NCBI RefSeq assembly: GCF_035989885.1
Contig: NZ_CP108518.1
Coordinates: 7,121,001 to 7,185,000, forward strand
Direction: 5' to 3'
DNA length: 64,000 nucleotides
DNA from: Streptomyces sp. NBC_01232
GTDB lineage: Bacteria; Actinomycetota; Actinomycetes; Streptomycetales; Streptomycetaceae
The position numbers and the translations under genes are program-made. Positions 16,818 through 27,755 of the stretch are shown here, piece by piece; within the stretch, counting starts at the first letter, position 1; each line of letters opens with the position of its first letter. A model generated the notes under the pieces. The model worked only from the letters and a program-made list of their open reading frames with translations, had not been told where the DNA came from and searched no databases.

Positions 16818-19800
16818 ATGCACGACGACCGCAGCATCACCGAGCACCGGCTCCGCCGCGTCCTCAAGGACCGCGTCAGGCCCGCAGTCCACTCCCGCAG
16901 AATCCCGCTGACCGTCGAGCGCTGGGACGCCCCCGGCGAGCCTGTCCCCGTCAGCGAGGGCCTCGCGGCGCGCTACGGGCCCTGCGCGGTCGGCGACCCG
17001 TGGGGCCCGGCCTGGGGCACCACCTGGTTCAAGGTCACCGGCACGGTCCCCGCGGACTGGGCCGGCCGTACGGTGGAAGCCGTACTCGACCTCGGCTTCG
17101 ACCGCATGATGCCCGGCTTCCAGTGCGAGGGCCTGGTCCACCGGGCCGACGGCGGCGAGGTCAAGGCGCTCAACCCGTACAACGACTGGGTGCGCGTGGC
17201 CGACCGCGCCGAGGGCTGTGAGCGGATCGAGTGGTACGTCGAGGCCGCCTCCAACCCGGTCCTGGTCGACCACGCGGTCACCTACGAGGGGGACCTGCAG
17301 ACCGCCGGCGACCAGCCCCTGTACCGGCTCGCCCGGATGGAGCTCACCGTCTTCGAGACGGAGGTCTGGGAGCTGGTCCAGGACCTGGAGGTGCTCTACG
17401 ACCTGATGACCCAGCTCGACACCGCGGACGCCCGCCGGTACGGGATCCTGCGGGCCGTCGGCGCGGCCCTGGACGCGCTCGACCTCGCCGACGTGCCCGG
17501 CACGGCGCCCGGCGCCCGCACGTGTCTCGCCCAGGTGCTCGCCGCCCCGGCCAACGCCTCCGCGCACCACATCAGCGCGGTCGGCCACGCCCACATCGAC
17601 TCCGCGTGGCTGTGGCCGCTGCGCGAGACGGTCCGCAAGGTCGCGCGCACCGCATCCAACATGGTCAGCCTGATGGACGAGCACCCCGAGTTCGTCTTCG
17701 CGATGTCACAGGCACAGCAGCTCGACTGGATCAAGACGTACCGGCCCGAGCTCTTCGAGCGGGTCAAGAAGAAGATCGCGGACGGACAGTTCGTGCCGGT
17801 CGGCGGCATGTGGGTGGAGTCCGACACCAACATGGTCGGCGGCGAGGCCATGGCCCGCCAGTTCCTCTACGGCAAGAAGTTCTTCCTCGACGAGTTCGGC
17901 ATCGAGACGCAGAACGTCTGGCTCCCCGACTCCTTCGGCTACACCGCCGCGATGCCGCAGCTCGTCAAGCTCTCCGGCTCCAAGTGGTTCCTGACCCAGA
18001 AGATCTCCTGGTCCCAGGTCAACAAATTCCCGCACCACACCTTCTGGTGGGAGGGCATCGACGGCACCCGCGTCTTCACCCACTTCCCGCCCGTCGACAC
18101 CTACAACTCCGACCTCGGCGGCGCCCAACTGGCCCACGCCGCCCGCAACTACCGTGAGAAGGGACGCGGTTCGCACTCGCTGGCCCCCTTCGGCTGGGGT
18201 GACGGCGGTGGCGGCCCCACTCGCGAACACCTCGCCCGCGCCCGCCGCCAGCGGGACCTGGAAGGCTCCCCGAAGGTCCGGATCGAGCGCCCCGACGCCT
18301 TCTTCGAGAGGGCCCACGCCGAATACGAGGACGCGCCCGTGTGGGCCGGTGAGCTCTACCTGGAGCTGCACCGCGGCACCTACACCTCCCAGGCCAGGAC
18401 CAAGCAGGGCAACCGGCGCAGCGAATCACTGCTGCGCGAGGCCGAGCTGTGGGCGGCGACGGCCGCGGTGCGGGTCGCCGGGTACGCGTACCCGTACGAG
18501 GACCTGGAGCGGATCTGGAAGACGGTGCTGCTCCACCAGTTCCACGACATCCTGCCGGGCTCGTCCATCGCCTGGGTGCACCGCGAGGCGCGCGAGACGT
18601 ACGCGCTGGTGCGCGAGGAGCTCCAGGGGATCACCCTGGCCGCCCAGCAGGCACTCGCCGGTCAGGGCACCGAGGAACTGGTCTTCAACTGCGCTCCGCA
18701 CACCCGCCGCGGCGTCCCGGCCGGCGGGGCGGGCCGACCGGCCGCGGCCCGGGAGCCGGTCACCGTGGAGGAGCGGCACGGCGGCGGCCACATCCTGGCC
18801 AACGGCCGGCTGCTGGTGGAGATCGACGCCCGCGGACTGATCGTCTCGGTCTACGACCTCCAGGCGCGCCGCGAATCGATCGCCCCGGGGGCCGCGGCGA
18901 ACCTGCTCCAGATCCATCCCGACTTCCCCAACATGTGGGACGCCTGGGACGTCGACGCGTTCTACCGCAACCGGGTCACCGACCTCGTGGAGCTCGACCG
19001 GCTGGAGGTCACCGGGCACGGGCCGCGGGCGGCGACCGTACGCGTGACCCGCTCCTTCGGGCAGTCGACCGCGGTCCAGCAGATCACCCTGCGGGCCGGG
19101 GCCAGGACCGTCGACATCGTTACGGAGGTGGACTGGCACGAGACGGAGAGGTTCCTCAAGGCCGCCTTCCCGCTCGACGTGAAGGCCGAACGGACGGCTT
19201 CGGAGACGCAGTTCGGGCACGTGTACCGGGCCACCCACACCAACACCTCCTGGGAGGCGGCCAAGTTCGAGATCTGCGCCCACCGATGGATCCACGCGGA
19301 GGAGCCCGGCTGGGGGGTGGCGCTGCTCAACGACTCCACGTACGGGCACGACGTGACCCGTGACGTCCGGGCCGACGGCGGGCAGACCACCACGGTCAGG
19401 CTCTCCCTCCTGCGCGCCCCGCGCTACCCCGACCCGGAGACCGACCAGGGCTCCCACACCCTGCGGTACTCGCTCGCACCGGGCGCCGGGATCGGCGACG
19501 CCGTACGCGAGGGCCACGCGCTGAACCTGCCCGAGCGCGTGGTCACGGGCGCCGGCCCGGTCGCCCCGCTGGTCGCCGTCGACGAGGACGCGGTGGTGGT
19601 CGAGGCGGTCAAGCTGGCCGAGGACCGCAGCGGCGACGTGATCGTCCGCCTCTACGAGTCCCGCGGCGGCCGCGCCCGGGCCACCCTCACGGCGGACTTC
19701 CCCGTGGCGGCGGCCGTGGAGAGCGACCTGCTCGAGCGGCCCCTGGCGGGATCGGCGGTGGGTGTCCCCACCCCGGAGGGCCGGGTCCCGCTCGTCCTGC

Positions 19801-19841
19801 GCCCGTTCCAGATCGTCACGGTCCGCCTGCGCCGCGCCTGA
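16818..19841 (+). CDS. Alpha-mannosidase, GH38
   Basis: A 1007-residue retaining alpha-mannosidase with no signal peptide, so cytoplasmic. The zinc-binding HAHID motif is at residues 257-261 (His257/His259/Asp261), and the catalytic nucleophile is Asp371 in WLPDSFGY. An N-terminal beta domain, the barrel with its helical bundle (HQFHDILPGSSI) and large C-terminal beta domains follow in the usual order, and the length fits the class. As the last gene of the importer operon it would hydrolyse imported mannosides. ATG 16818 has GGAG upstream. A strong hairpin closes the operon. Confidence 0.93.
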   Translation: MHDDRSITEHRLRRVLKDRVRPAVHSRRIPLTVERWDAPGEPVPVSEGLAARYGPCAVGDPWGPAWGTTWFKVTGTVPADWAGRTVEAVLDLGFDRMMPGFQCEGLVHRADGGEVKALNPYNDWVRVADRAEGCERIEWYVEAASNPVLVDHAVTYEGDLQTAGDQPLYRLARMELTVFETEVWELVQDLEVLYDLMTQLDTADARRYGILRAVGAALDALDLADVPGTAPGARTCLAQVLAAPANASAHHISAVGHAHIDSAWLWPLRETVRKVARTASNMVSLMDEHPEFVFAMSQAQQLDWIKTYRPELFERVKKKIADGQFVPVGGMWVESDTNMVGGEAMARQFLYGKKFFLDEFGIETQNVWLPDSFGYTAAMPQLVKLSGSKWFLTQKISWSQVNKFPHHTFWWEGIDGTRVFTHFPPVDTYNSDLGGAQLAHAARNYREKGRGSHSLAPFGWGDGGGGPTREHLARARRQRDLEGSPKVRIERPDAFFERAHAEYEDAPVWAGELYLELHRGTYTSQARTKQGNRRSESLLREAELWAATAAVRVAGYAYPYEDLERIWKTVLLHQFHDILPGSSIAWVHREARETYALVREELQGITLAAQQALAGQGTEELVFNCAPHTRRGVPAGGAGRPAAAREPVTVEERHGGGHILANGRLLVEIDARGLIVSVYDLQARRESIAPGAAANLLQIHPDFPNMWDAWDVDAFYRNRVTDLVELDRLEVTGHGPRAATVRVTRSFGQSTAVQQITLRAGARTVDIVTEVDWHETERFLKAAFPLDVKAERTASETQFGHVYRATHTNTSWEAAKFEICAHRWIHAEEPGWGVALLNDSTYGHDVTRDVRADGGQTTTVRLSLLRAPRYPDPETDQGSHTLRYSLAPGAGIGDAVREGHALNLPERVVTGAGPVAPLVAVDEDAVVVEAVKLAEDRSGDVIVRLYESRGGRARATLTADFPVAAAVESDLLERPLAGSAVGVPTPEGRVPLVLRPFQIVTVRLRRA

Positions 19842-19844
19842 ACA

Positions 19845-19886
19845 CCGAGGGGTCCCGCCCCGGCCCTCGGGGCCGGGGCCCCTCGG
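19845..19886 (+). terminator. Terminator of the mannoside operon
   Basis: A long GC hairpin starts 3 nt after the GH38 stop. CCGAGGGG and CCCCGGCC on the left pair with GGCCGGGG and CCCCTCGG on the right, with a short bulge. Confidence 0.75.
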
Positions 19887-19968
19887 TGGTGTCCCGCGGA
19901 CGCGGACGCGGCCGGGGCGGCGGGCGTGGCGTCGGGATTTGTGCGGGTTGTCGGGTGATGATGTCGCA

Positions 19969-20604
19969 GTGCGACTAGATCACGTGTCCTATGCGGTGGC
20001 CCGCGACAGCTTCGTCTCGACCGTTCAGTGGATCGGATCGGCCCTCGGTGCCGGGTTCGTCGACGGAGGCGTGCACCCACGATTCGGCACCCGCAATTTC
20101 ATCCTCCCGCTGAGCGGCGGCACCTACGTCGAGGTCGTCACCACACTCGACCACCCCGCCGCCGACCGCGCACCCTTCGGCCAGGCGGTCGCGCGCCGCG
20201 CCGCCGAGGGCGGCGGCTGGCTCGGATGGGTGGTCTCCGTCGACGACATCGCCCCGGTCGAGGCCCGCCTCGGCCGCACCTCGGCCGAGGGCCACCGTGT
20301 CCGCCCGGACGGGTTCGACCTGAGGTGGAAGCAGATCGGCCTGCTGGAACTGCTGGAGGAACCGCAACTTCCCTACTTCCTCCAGTGGCTGGTCCCCGAC
20401 GCGGAGCGCCCGAGCGCCGACCCGCGCACCCCCACCACCATCCACGGGGTCTCCATCGCCGGCGACGCCGCGTCCATCGCCGAATTCCTCGGCGAACCGG
20501 CCGACCACCCCCTCGACCAGATCGACGTCACCTGGGTCGAGGATGAGGAACCGGGCCTGGTCTCGGTCGAGTTCGCCACCGCCAACGGCCCGGTCACGAT
20601 CTGA
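19969..20604 (+). CDS. VOC family protein (glyoxalase-like domain)
   Basis: A 211-residue protein resembling the glyoxalase_3/VOC group. It opens with RLDHVSYAV (the first beta strand with a potential metal His), and further strands include RFGTRNFILPL and YVEVVTTLDHP. No catalytic function can be assigned. The start is taken at GTG 19969 because similarity to the fold begins there; no Shine-Dalgarno sequence is visible, so it may be leaderless. It is a monocistronic unit between the mannoside operon and a GNAT gene. Confidence 0.75.
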   Translation: MRLDHVSYAVARDSFVSTVQWIGSALGAGFVDGGVHPRFGTRNFILPLSGGTYVEVVTTLDHPAADRAPFGQAVARRAAEGGGWLGWVVSVDDIAPVEARLGRTSAEGHRVRPDGFDLRWKQIGLLELLEEPQLPYFLQWLVPDAERPSADPRTPTTIHGVSIAGDAASIAEFLGEPADHPLDQIDVTWVEDEEPGLVSVEFATANGPVTI

Positions 20605-20794
20605 CGGGGGCAGACTGCCCCGTGTTGAAGTACCGAACCAACCAGGAGCGTCGGTCGGTCAACTGCTGGAATGCCGCGCCTCGTGGTGAAGTGCGGCTGC
20701 CGAGCGCTGCTCTTCAAAAGGCGTGGCTGGCGGGCAGTCGTGATGCGAAAATCGGGTCCGCAACTTGATCCACATTCGCGTCCCGGGGGTCCGC

Positions 20795-21364
20795 ATGGAT
20801 GTCGCTTCGCTGCTGCCGTTGACCACGGCCCGGTTGTCGCTGCGTCTGTTCACGCCCGGCGACGCCGACGACCTTCACGCCTACCAGAGCCTGCCGAGCG
20901 TGGCGCGCTACTTGTACCGGCCGGCGCACACGCGTGAGCGCAGCGAGCAGGCTGCCGCCGAGCGCGCGGCGCAGACGGCCTGGCGTACCGACGGGGACAA
21001 GCTGTCGCTCGCCGTCTGCCGACGAGATGAGCCCGGCGTCCTTGGCGAGGTGAGCCTCGCCCTGGCCGATGCCCGCGCCGCCCAGGCCGAGATCGGCTGG
21101 ACTCTCGGCCCGGGTCACCAGGGGCACGGCTACGCGACCGAGGCGGCCGCGGCGCTGGCCGGGTTCGCCTTCGACACGCTGGGCGTGCACCGGCTCTACG
21201 CGCGGCTGGATGTGGAGAACACCGGGTCCGTGCGGGTCTGTGAGCGACTCGGGATGCGCCGGGAGGCGCACCTGGTCGAGAACGACCTCGACGGGGACCG
21301 CTGGGGCAGCGAGTACATCTACGCGGCGCTGTCTGCGGATCTCGGCAGTCGATCGGGCGATTGA
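20795..21364 (+). CDS. GNAT family N-acetyltransferase (RimJ/RimL-like)
   Basis: A 189-residue acetyltransferase of the RimJ/RimL subgroup. It opens with LTTARLSLRLFTPGDADDL. The acetyl-CoA-binding motif A is visible (GPGHQGHGYATEAAAAL), and the typical C-terminal NTGSVRVCERLGMRREA follows. The substrate is unknown. ATG 20795 follows GGGGG. The ~190 bp upstream are AT-richer than usual and contain no gene I can support. Confidence 0.88.
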   Translation: MDVASLLPLTTARLSLRLFTPGDADDLHAYQSLPSVARYLYRPAHTRERSEQAAAERAAQTAWRTDGDKLSLAVCRRDEPGVLGEVSLALADARAAQAEIGWTLGPGHQGHGYATEAAAALAGFAFDTLGVHRLYARLDVENTGSVRVCERLGMRREAHLVENDLDGDRWGSEYIYAALSADLGSRSGD

Positions 21365-21505
21365 GCTCGACGCCGCCGCCTGTTCGTGATCTTCCGCATG
21401 GGTCAACGATCCGATGAACGCAAAGACGCTGCCCAGGGGTGTCCAGGCCGATCGCGCCGGGCTCGCGGGCCCGACAAGATCCGAAAGAGACGGCCTAGAC
21501 GCGCC

Positions 21506-22225
21506 TCAGGCCAGTTCGCTTCGCAGTGCCGCCAGCCGCTCGGTGTCCGACGGGAGTTCCAGGCCGTCGAGGAGGGCCAGGCCCGGGGCGGGGTCGATGC
21601 TCCCGTAGGTGTCGTGGTGGCTGCGCAGGACGGCGCGGAAGACCGCGTGGTGCAGGGCGGGCACGCGGGCGGCGGCGCGGAGGGCAGGGGCCTTCGCGGC
21701 CCAGGGCACCGGGCCCGAGTGCTCCAGGACCCGGCGGGCCCGGCGGAGCAGCGGCTCCGGGGCTCCGGGCTGTAGCCGTTCGCGGTCGTTGCCGAGGACC
21801 TCGGCGAAGGCCTCCTCGGCGGTCGGGGCGTATTCGAACCAGTCGAACCAGAGCGAGCAGGTGATCGCCTCGCACGCCGGCCCGGCCTCCAGCCGCCGGC
21901 GGTAGCCGTCCCACAGCAGGTCCGCCGGGAGCGGGCCCTGCGGGCCGAGGTGGGCCGTGTGGACCTGGGCGGTCACCAGGGGGTGCCAGCCGAGCAGGTC
22001 CATGAGTCCGAGGGCCACCCGCAGCCGGTCCGCGAGGTCCAGTCCCACGTCGGTGAAGGCCATCGAGCCGAGCCCGTTGCACAGGTCCTCCGAGGTGAGG
22101 ATTCCGGCGGGCGGTTCCGCGTCGTACCAGGTGCCCTGACCGGTCCGGGTGACGCCGTCCTCGGCGAGCCAGCGCAGGGCGCGCTCGGCGTCGGTCGTGC
22201 GGTGTGTCGTGGGGTGCCCGGTCAT
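21506..22225 (-). CDS. Conserved-looking hypothetical protein
   Basis: A 239-residue soluble protein I do not recognise. It is rich in Leu, Ala and Trp, with no signal peptide or membrane segment. Features include TWYDAEPPAGILTSEDLCNGLGSMAF near the N-terminus, a Trp/Phe-rich centre (CSLWFDWFEYAP) and His pairs (HHAVF, SHHDTYG). Normal codon bias over the whole length supports it being real. ATG 22225 is chosen because the upstream extension is low-complexity Pro/Arg. It is divergent from fadH; the spacer contains a GC hairpin (22271-22321). Confidence 0.6.
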   Translation of the reverse strand: MTGHPTTHRTTDAERALRWLAEDGVTRTGQGTWYDAEPPAGILTSEDLCNGLGSMAFTDVGLDLADRLRVALGLMDLLGWHPLVTAQVHTAHLGPQGPLPADLLWDGYRRRLEAGPACEAITCSLWFDWFEYAPTAEEAFAEVLGNDRERLQPGAPEPLLRRARRVLEHSGPVPWAAKAPALRAAARVPALHHAVFRAVLRSHHDTYGSIDPAPGLALLDGLELPSDTERLAALRSELA

Positions 22226-22337
22226 CCCGCCGACGGTACGCGGGGCGGCGTGAACTCCGCCACAGGGTTGCCGGGAGCCCGGGCCCCGGGCCCGGGATTC
22301 CCGGGGGCGGGCGGCTCCCGGTCGCCGGATCCGGTTA

Positions 22338-24434
<2,097 letters not shown>

Positions 24435-24444
24435 CCGAAAGGGG

Positions 24445-24474
24445 ATTGTGGCGGTCCGCCCGGACCGTCACAAT
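24445..24474. repeat. 14-bp inverted repeat between fadH and thioesterase
   Basis: Arms 24445-24458 and 24461-24474 match at 13 of 14 positions with a 2-nt centre. It begins 11 nt after the fadH stop and ends 6 nt before the thioesterase GTG. It could be an operator, a terminator or an RNA hairpin at the ribosome site. Confidence 0.6.
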
Positions 24475-24480
24475 CGCCCG

Positions 24481-24894
24481 GTGACGATCTCACCCGCAGA
24501 CGCAGACAAGATCCTTGTCCAGAACTTCGCCCCCTGGGTGCTCGCCCTCGGACTGACCGTCCAGGAGACCGGGGAGCGGCACGCCGTACTGCGGCTGCCC
24601 TGGTCCGAGGAGCTGGCCCGTGACGGAGGCGGCCTCTCGGGCCAGGCCATGATGGCGGCCGCGGACACGGCCACCGTCATCGCGATCTCCGCCGCGCGCG
24701 GCGGCTACGGGCCGATGACCACCGTCCAGCAGTCCACGAGCTTCCAGCGGCCGGTGGTCGGAGCCGATGTACTGATCCATGTCCGGGTGACCAAGCTCGG
24801 CAAGCGGATGGCCTTCGCCGACATCACCCTGACCCCCGAGGGCGCCGAGGACCCGGCGGCCACGGCCTCCACGGTCTACGCCCTGCTCGGCTGA
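24481..24894 (+). CDS. PaaI-type hotdog thioesterase
   Basis: A 137-residue hotdog-fold protein. The central helix region has GGGLSGQAMMAAADTATVIA, where the family's catalytic Asp sits, followed by TTVQQSTSFQRPVVG typical of PaaI/YdiI acyl-CoA thioesterases. It probably hydrolyses acyl-CoAs, and its position after fadH suggests a role in fatty acid turnover. I place the start at GTG 24481. GTG 24448, with AAAGGGG close upstream, would add 11 residues encoded by the inverted repeat. Confidence 0.8.
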   Translation: MTISPADADKILVQNFAPWVLALGLTVQETGERHAVLRLPWSEELARDGGGLSGQAMMAAADTATVIAISAARGGYGPMTTVQQSTSFQRPVVGADVLIHVRVTKLGKRMAFADITLTPEGAEDPAATASTVYALLG

Positions 24895-24979
24895 CGACCG
24901 GTCGTCCTGCTCCTCGCGCAGTCCCCTATGCTCGCGGATCAGCTGGTATGGAAAGTTCATTCAGGGGGCGCGGAGCCGC

Positions 24980-25711
24980 ATGGCCGACGAGATCACCTAC
25001 GAGTACAAGACCGTGCAAACCGTTCGCGGCACCAACGGTCGGGTGATCTCGAGGATGCAGGGGGACGGCTGGGAGCTCGTCGGACAGACCCAGGGCATGC
25101 TGCGCTCCACGCTCGACTTCCGGCGGCCGAAGAAGCCGGTGCCGCGGCTCGTGATCGGAGCCGCGGCCGGCCTCCTCGTGCTCCTTGCCGGCGGCATCGC
25201 CGTGGGCGTGGCGCTCGAAGACGGAGGCGGGAAGAAGGACGGGGCCGACAAGCCGGCGGCGGCCACCGCGAGCGGAAAGCCGTCCGCGCCGTCGGCTCCC
25301 ACCGCGGCCGCGTCGGCGGCCGCCGAGGTGATCACGTCCCAGAACAACCCGGAATTCGCGGCGCTGCTGCAGACGCCGGACTCGTGCGACGACGTGAACC
25401 GGGACTTCGCGGCCAAGTACAGGGGCAGGACGGTCGCCTTCGACGGCTCGGTCGTGCACGTGGCACCCCACCGTGCCGACGCCACCCGCTACGACATGCT
25501 CCTGGGCCCCGGCGACGAGGGTCCGAGGACGGTGATCGGACCGGCCTTCAAGTACGAGGACGTCACCACCGCGGACCTGAAGCCGGCGGGCCGGGACGCC
25601 CCCGCCACCGTCCGCGCGGGCGACAGGTTCCGCTTCGTCGCCGAGGTGGGCGAATTCAACGTGAAACAGTGCCTCTTCTTCCTCGAACCCGTCTCGGCGG
25701 AGACCCGGTAG
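24980..25711 (+). CDS. Membrane-anchored protein with DUF4177-like and DUF4839-like domains
   Basis: A 243-residue protein. A short N-terminal cytoplasmic domain (YEYKTVQTVRGTNGR...GDGWELV) resembles DUF4177. A single membrane segment (~54-74) leads to an Ala/Pro/Ser/Lys linker. The outer domain of ~125 residues (NNPEFAALL, FAAKYRGRTVAFDGS, RYDMLLGPGD) resembles DUF4839. Function unknown. ATG 24980. It stands alone between the thioesterase and an MFS gene. Confidence 0.7.
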   Translation: MADEITYEYKTVQTVRGTNGRVISRMQGDGWELVGQTQGMLRSTLDFRRPKKPVPRLVIGAAAGLLVLLAGGIAVGVALEDGGGKKDGADKPAAATASGKPSAPSAPTAAASAAAEVITSQNNPEFAALLQTPDSCDDVNRDFAAKYRGRTVAFDGSVVHVAPHRADATRYDMLLGPGDEGPRTVIGPAFKYEDVTTADLKPAGRDAPATVRAGDRFRFVAEVGEFNVKQCLFFLEPVSAETR

Positions 25712-25772
25712 CCGAAAACGCGTTGGCGGGCGCCGGACCGGCTCGCCTACGCTCCCGCCGACGGCCGACCAC

Positions 25773-27137
25773 GTGGGCGGCCGACGGGCACGGGGGAGCG
25801 GGACCATCTCGGCGGAATCCACAGCTTGTGATCCACTGCCGCCGCTGCGGCGGAACAAGGACTTCAACGTCTTCTGGCTCGGCCAGGCGCTGTCCGTCCT
25901 CGGCGGGTCCGTGTCGTTGCTCGCGCTTCCGCTGCTCGTCCTCGACGCCACCGGGTCCATCGTCCAGATGGGCCTGGTCACGGTCGTGTCCGGTGCCACC
26001 GCCATCGGCACGGGGGTGTTCGCCGGGTACGTGGTCGACCGGGTGGACCGCCGCAGGCTCATGATCGTCTGCGATCTGGCGCGGGCCGTGCTCCTCGGCT
26101 CGGTCCCGCTCGTCTGGTGGGCCGCGGGGCCACAGATCTGGCTCCTGTACGTGCTGACCGCGCTGGCCGCCGTACTGAAGACGCTGTTCGACGTCTCGTA
26201 CGTGACGGCCATCCCCAACCTGGTGCGTACGCAGGACCTCACGGCCGCCAACGGACGGCTGATGGGCACCTTCGCCCTCGGGACCCTGCTCGGGCCGGTG
26301 GTGGCCGGCTTCCTCACGGCGGGCGTGGGCGCGGACTGGGCGCTGGCCCTGGACGGGGCGACCTTCCTGGTCTCCGCCGCCAGCCTGGGATGGGTGAGAT
26401 TCACCGCCCGCCCCGCCGGGGAGGCGGCGGACAAGGCCGGGAGCAAGGCCGGGAACGAGTCCGGGGCCGGGGTGCTCCGGGAGATGTTCGTGGTCGGCTT
26501 CCGCTTCCTGTGGGGCCACCCCCTGCTGCGCCCGCTGACCGTCCAGCTCACCCTGCTGACCTTCGTCACCATGGGCGCCACCGACCTGCTGATCTACCGC
26601 GTCCAGCACGACCTCGGCCGGGACGCGGCCACCCTCGGCTACGTGATCGCCGTCAGCGGGGCCGGGTCCGTCGCCGCCGCCCTGAGCGCGGGCCGGCTGC
26701 GCCGGGTCCTCGGCTTCGGCACGTGCTGGCTCGCCTCGATCGCGATGATCGCCGTCGGGGTGACGGTGACGGGCGTCAGCCGCAGCGTGCCGGTGATCGC
26801 CGCACTGGCCGCCGTCTTCATGTTCGGGATCACCCTGGGCGGGATCTGCACCATGACCCTGCGTCAGGAGGTGACCCCGGACCATCTGCTCGGCCGGGTC
26901 ACGTCCGCGTTCTGGACCGTGCACAACGCCTCGGGCCCGGTGGGCGCGGCGGTGCTCACCCTGCTGGCCGCCCGCCACGGGGTTCCGGCGGTCAGCCTGG
27001 CGGGCGGGGCGCTGTGCCTGCTGATCCTCGGCGGCGGGCTGCTGACCCCGCTGCGCGGCAACCGCCACGGCGCCGGTGCCGACACGGCCACCGGCGCGGA
27101 GCAGGAACCGGCCGCCGGGCCGTCGGCGCGCGCCTAG
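25773..27137 (+). CDS. MFS transporter (tetracycline/macrolide-efflux-like)
   Basis: A 454-residue MFS protein of the group that includes macrolide and enterobactin exporters. It shows NVFWLGQALSVLGGSVSLLALPLL in TM1, DRVDRRRLMI after TM2 and about 12 membrane segments. The substrate is unknown. The start is uncertain: GTG 25773 keeps the frame open but gives a non-conserved Arg/Gly leader, and a GGGGAG ribosome site ends just before codon ATC 25806, with no standard start there. It ends 50 nt before the SRPBCC gene. Confidence 0.82.
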   Translation: MGGRRARGSGTISAESTACDPLPPLRRNKDFNVFWLGQALSVLGGSVSLLALPLLVLDATGSIVQMGLVTVVSGATAIGTGVFAGYVVDRVDRRRLMIVCDLARAVLLGSVPLVWWAAGPQIWLLYVLTALAAVLKTLFDVSYVTAIPNLVRTQDLTAANGRLMGTFALGTLLGPVVAGFLTAGVGADWALALDGATFLVSAASLGWVRFTARPAGEAADKAGSKAGNESGAGVLREMFVVGFRFLWGHPLLRPLTVQLTLLTFVTMGATDLLIYRVQHDLGRDAATLGYVIAVSGAGSVAAALSAGRLRRVLGFGTCWLASIAMIAVGVTVTGVSRSVPVIAALAAVFMFGITLGGICTMTLRQEVTPDHLLGRVTSAFWTVHNASGPVGAAVLTLLAARHGVPAVSLAGGALCLLILGGGLLTPLRGNRHGAGADTATGAEQEPAAGPSARA

Positions 27138-27187
27138 GGTGCCCCTCTGGGATCGTTGATCACAGGTAGTCGCACCGAGGAGCGGAC

Positions 27188-27640
27188 ATGTCCGGACAGT
27201 TCGAGGCGAGTGTGGAGATCGACAGGCCCGTGGAGGCGGTCTTCGCCTATCTCGCCGACGGGCGGCACGACCCCGAGTTCAGTCCGCGCGTACAGGAGAT
27301 CACCAAGAGCCCGGACGGCCCCACGGCCCTCGGCACGGTCTTCCGCAGCACGGTCAAGGACGCCGGCATGAAGACCGGCCGTGAGTTCCGCATCGTCGGC
27401 TACGACCCGCCGCACCTGATCCGCTGGACGGAGCAGACCCGCAACCTCGTCACGGCGGAGGGCGGCTACGACCTCGAGGGCCTGCCCGGTGGCCGCACGC
27501 GCGTCCGGATCCACAACACCCTCACCGGCCACGGCATCGGCAAGCTGCTCGTCGGCCTCGCGCTCGGTGCGGCCCGCAAGGACGCCCCCGACTTCGGCCG
27601 CCGCATCAAGGCGGCCGCGGAGGCGTCCCTCCCGGGCTAG
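27188..27640 (+). CDS. SRPBCC (polyketide cyclase/dehydrase-like) family protein
   Basis: A 150-residue START/SRPBCC-fold protein. FEASVEIDRPVEAVFAYLADG is the typical opening, followed by the curved sheet strands (TRVRIHNTLTGHG) and a long C-terminal helix. It binds a hydrophobic ligand or lipid; no enzyme activity can be inferred. ATG 27188 is preceded by GAGGAG. It is convergent with the secreted peptidase gene, sharing a hairpin. Confidence 0.85.
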   Translation: MSGQFEASVEIDRPVEAVFAYLADGRHDPEFSPRVQEITKSPDGPTALGTVFRSTVKDAGMKTGREFRIVGYDPPHLIRWTEQTRNLVTAEGGYDLEGLPGGRTRVRIHNTLTGHGIGKLLVGLALGAARKDAPDFGRRIKAAAEASLPG

Positions 27641-27689
27641 ACCGACCGGGGTCCCCCTGATTCCCCTCGCGGCCCCCGGAGGCCGTGCA

Positions 27690-27740
27690 GAGGCCCTCCA
27701 GGGGCTCTCCCGGGCCCTTACGGAGCCCTTACAGGGCCTC
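27690..27740. terminator. Bidirectional hairpin terminator
   Basis: An 18-bp inverted repeat with 3 mismatches (27690-27707 with 27723-27740, 15-nt loop) lies between convergent genes ending at 27640 and 27756. Confidence 0.6.
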
Positions 27741-27755
27741 TCGGTCCGACCGGCG

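Noticed and set aside
22271..22321. GC-rich hairpin in the fadH divergent spacer as a regulatory RNA
   Set aside because: It is only a 9-bp stem with a long GC loop, common by chance at this base composition.
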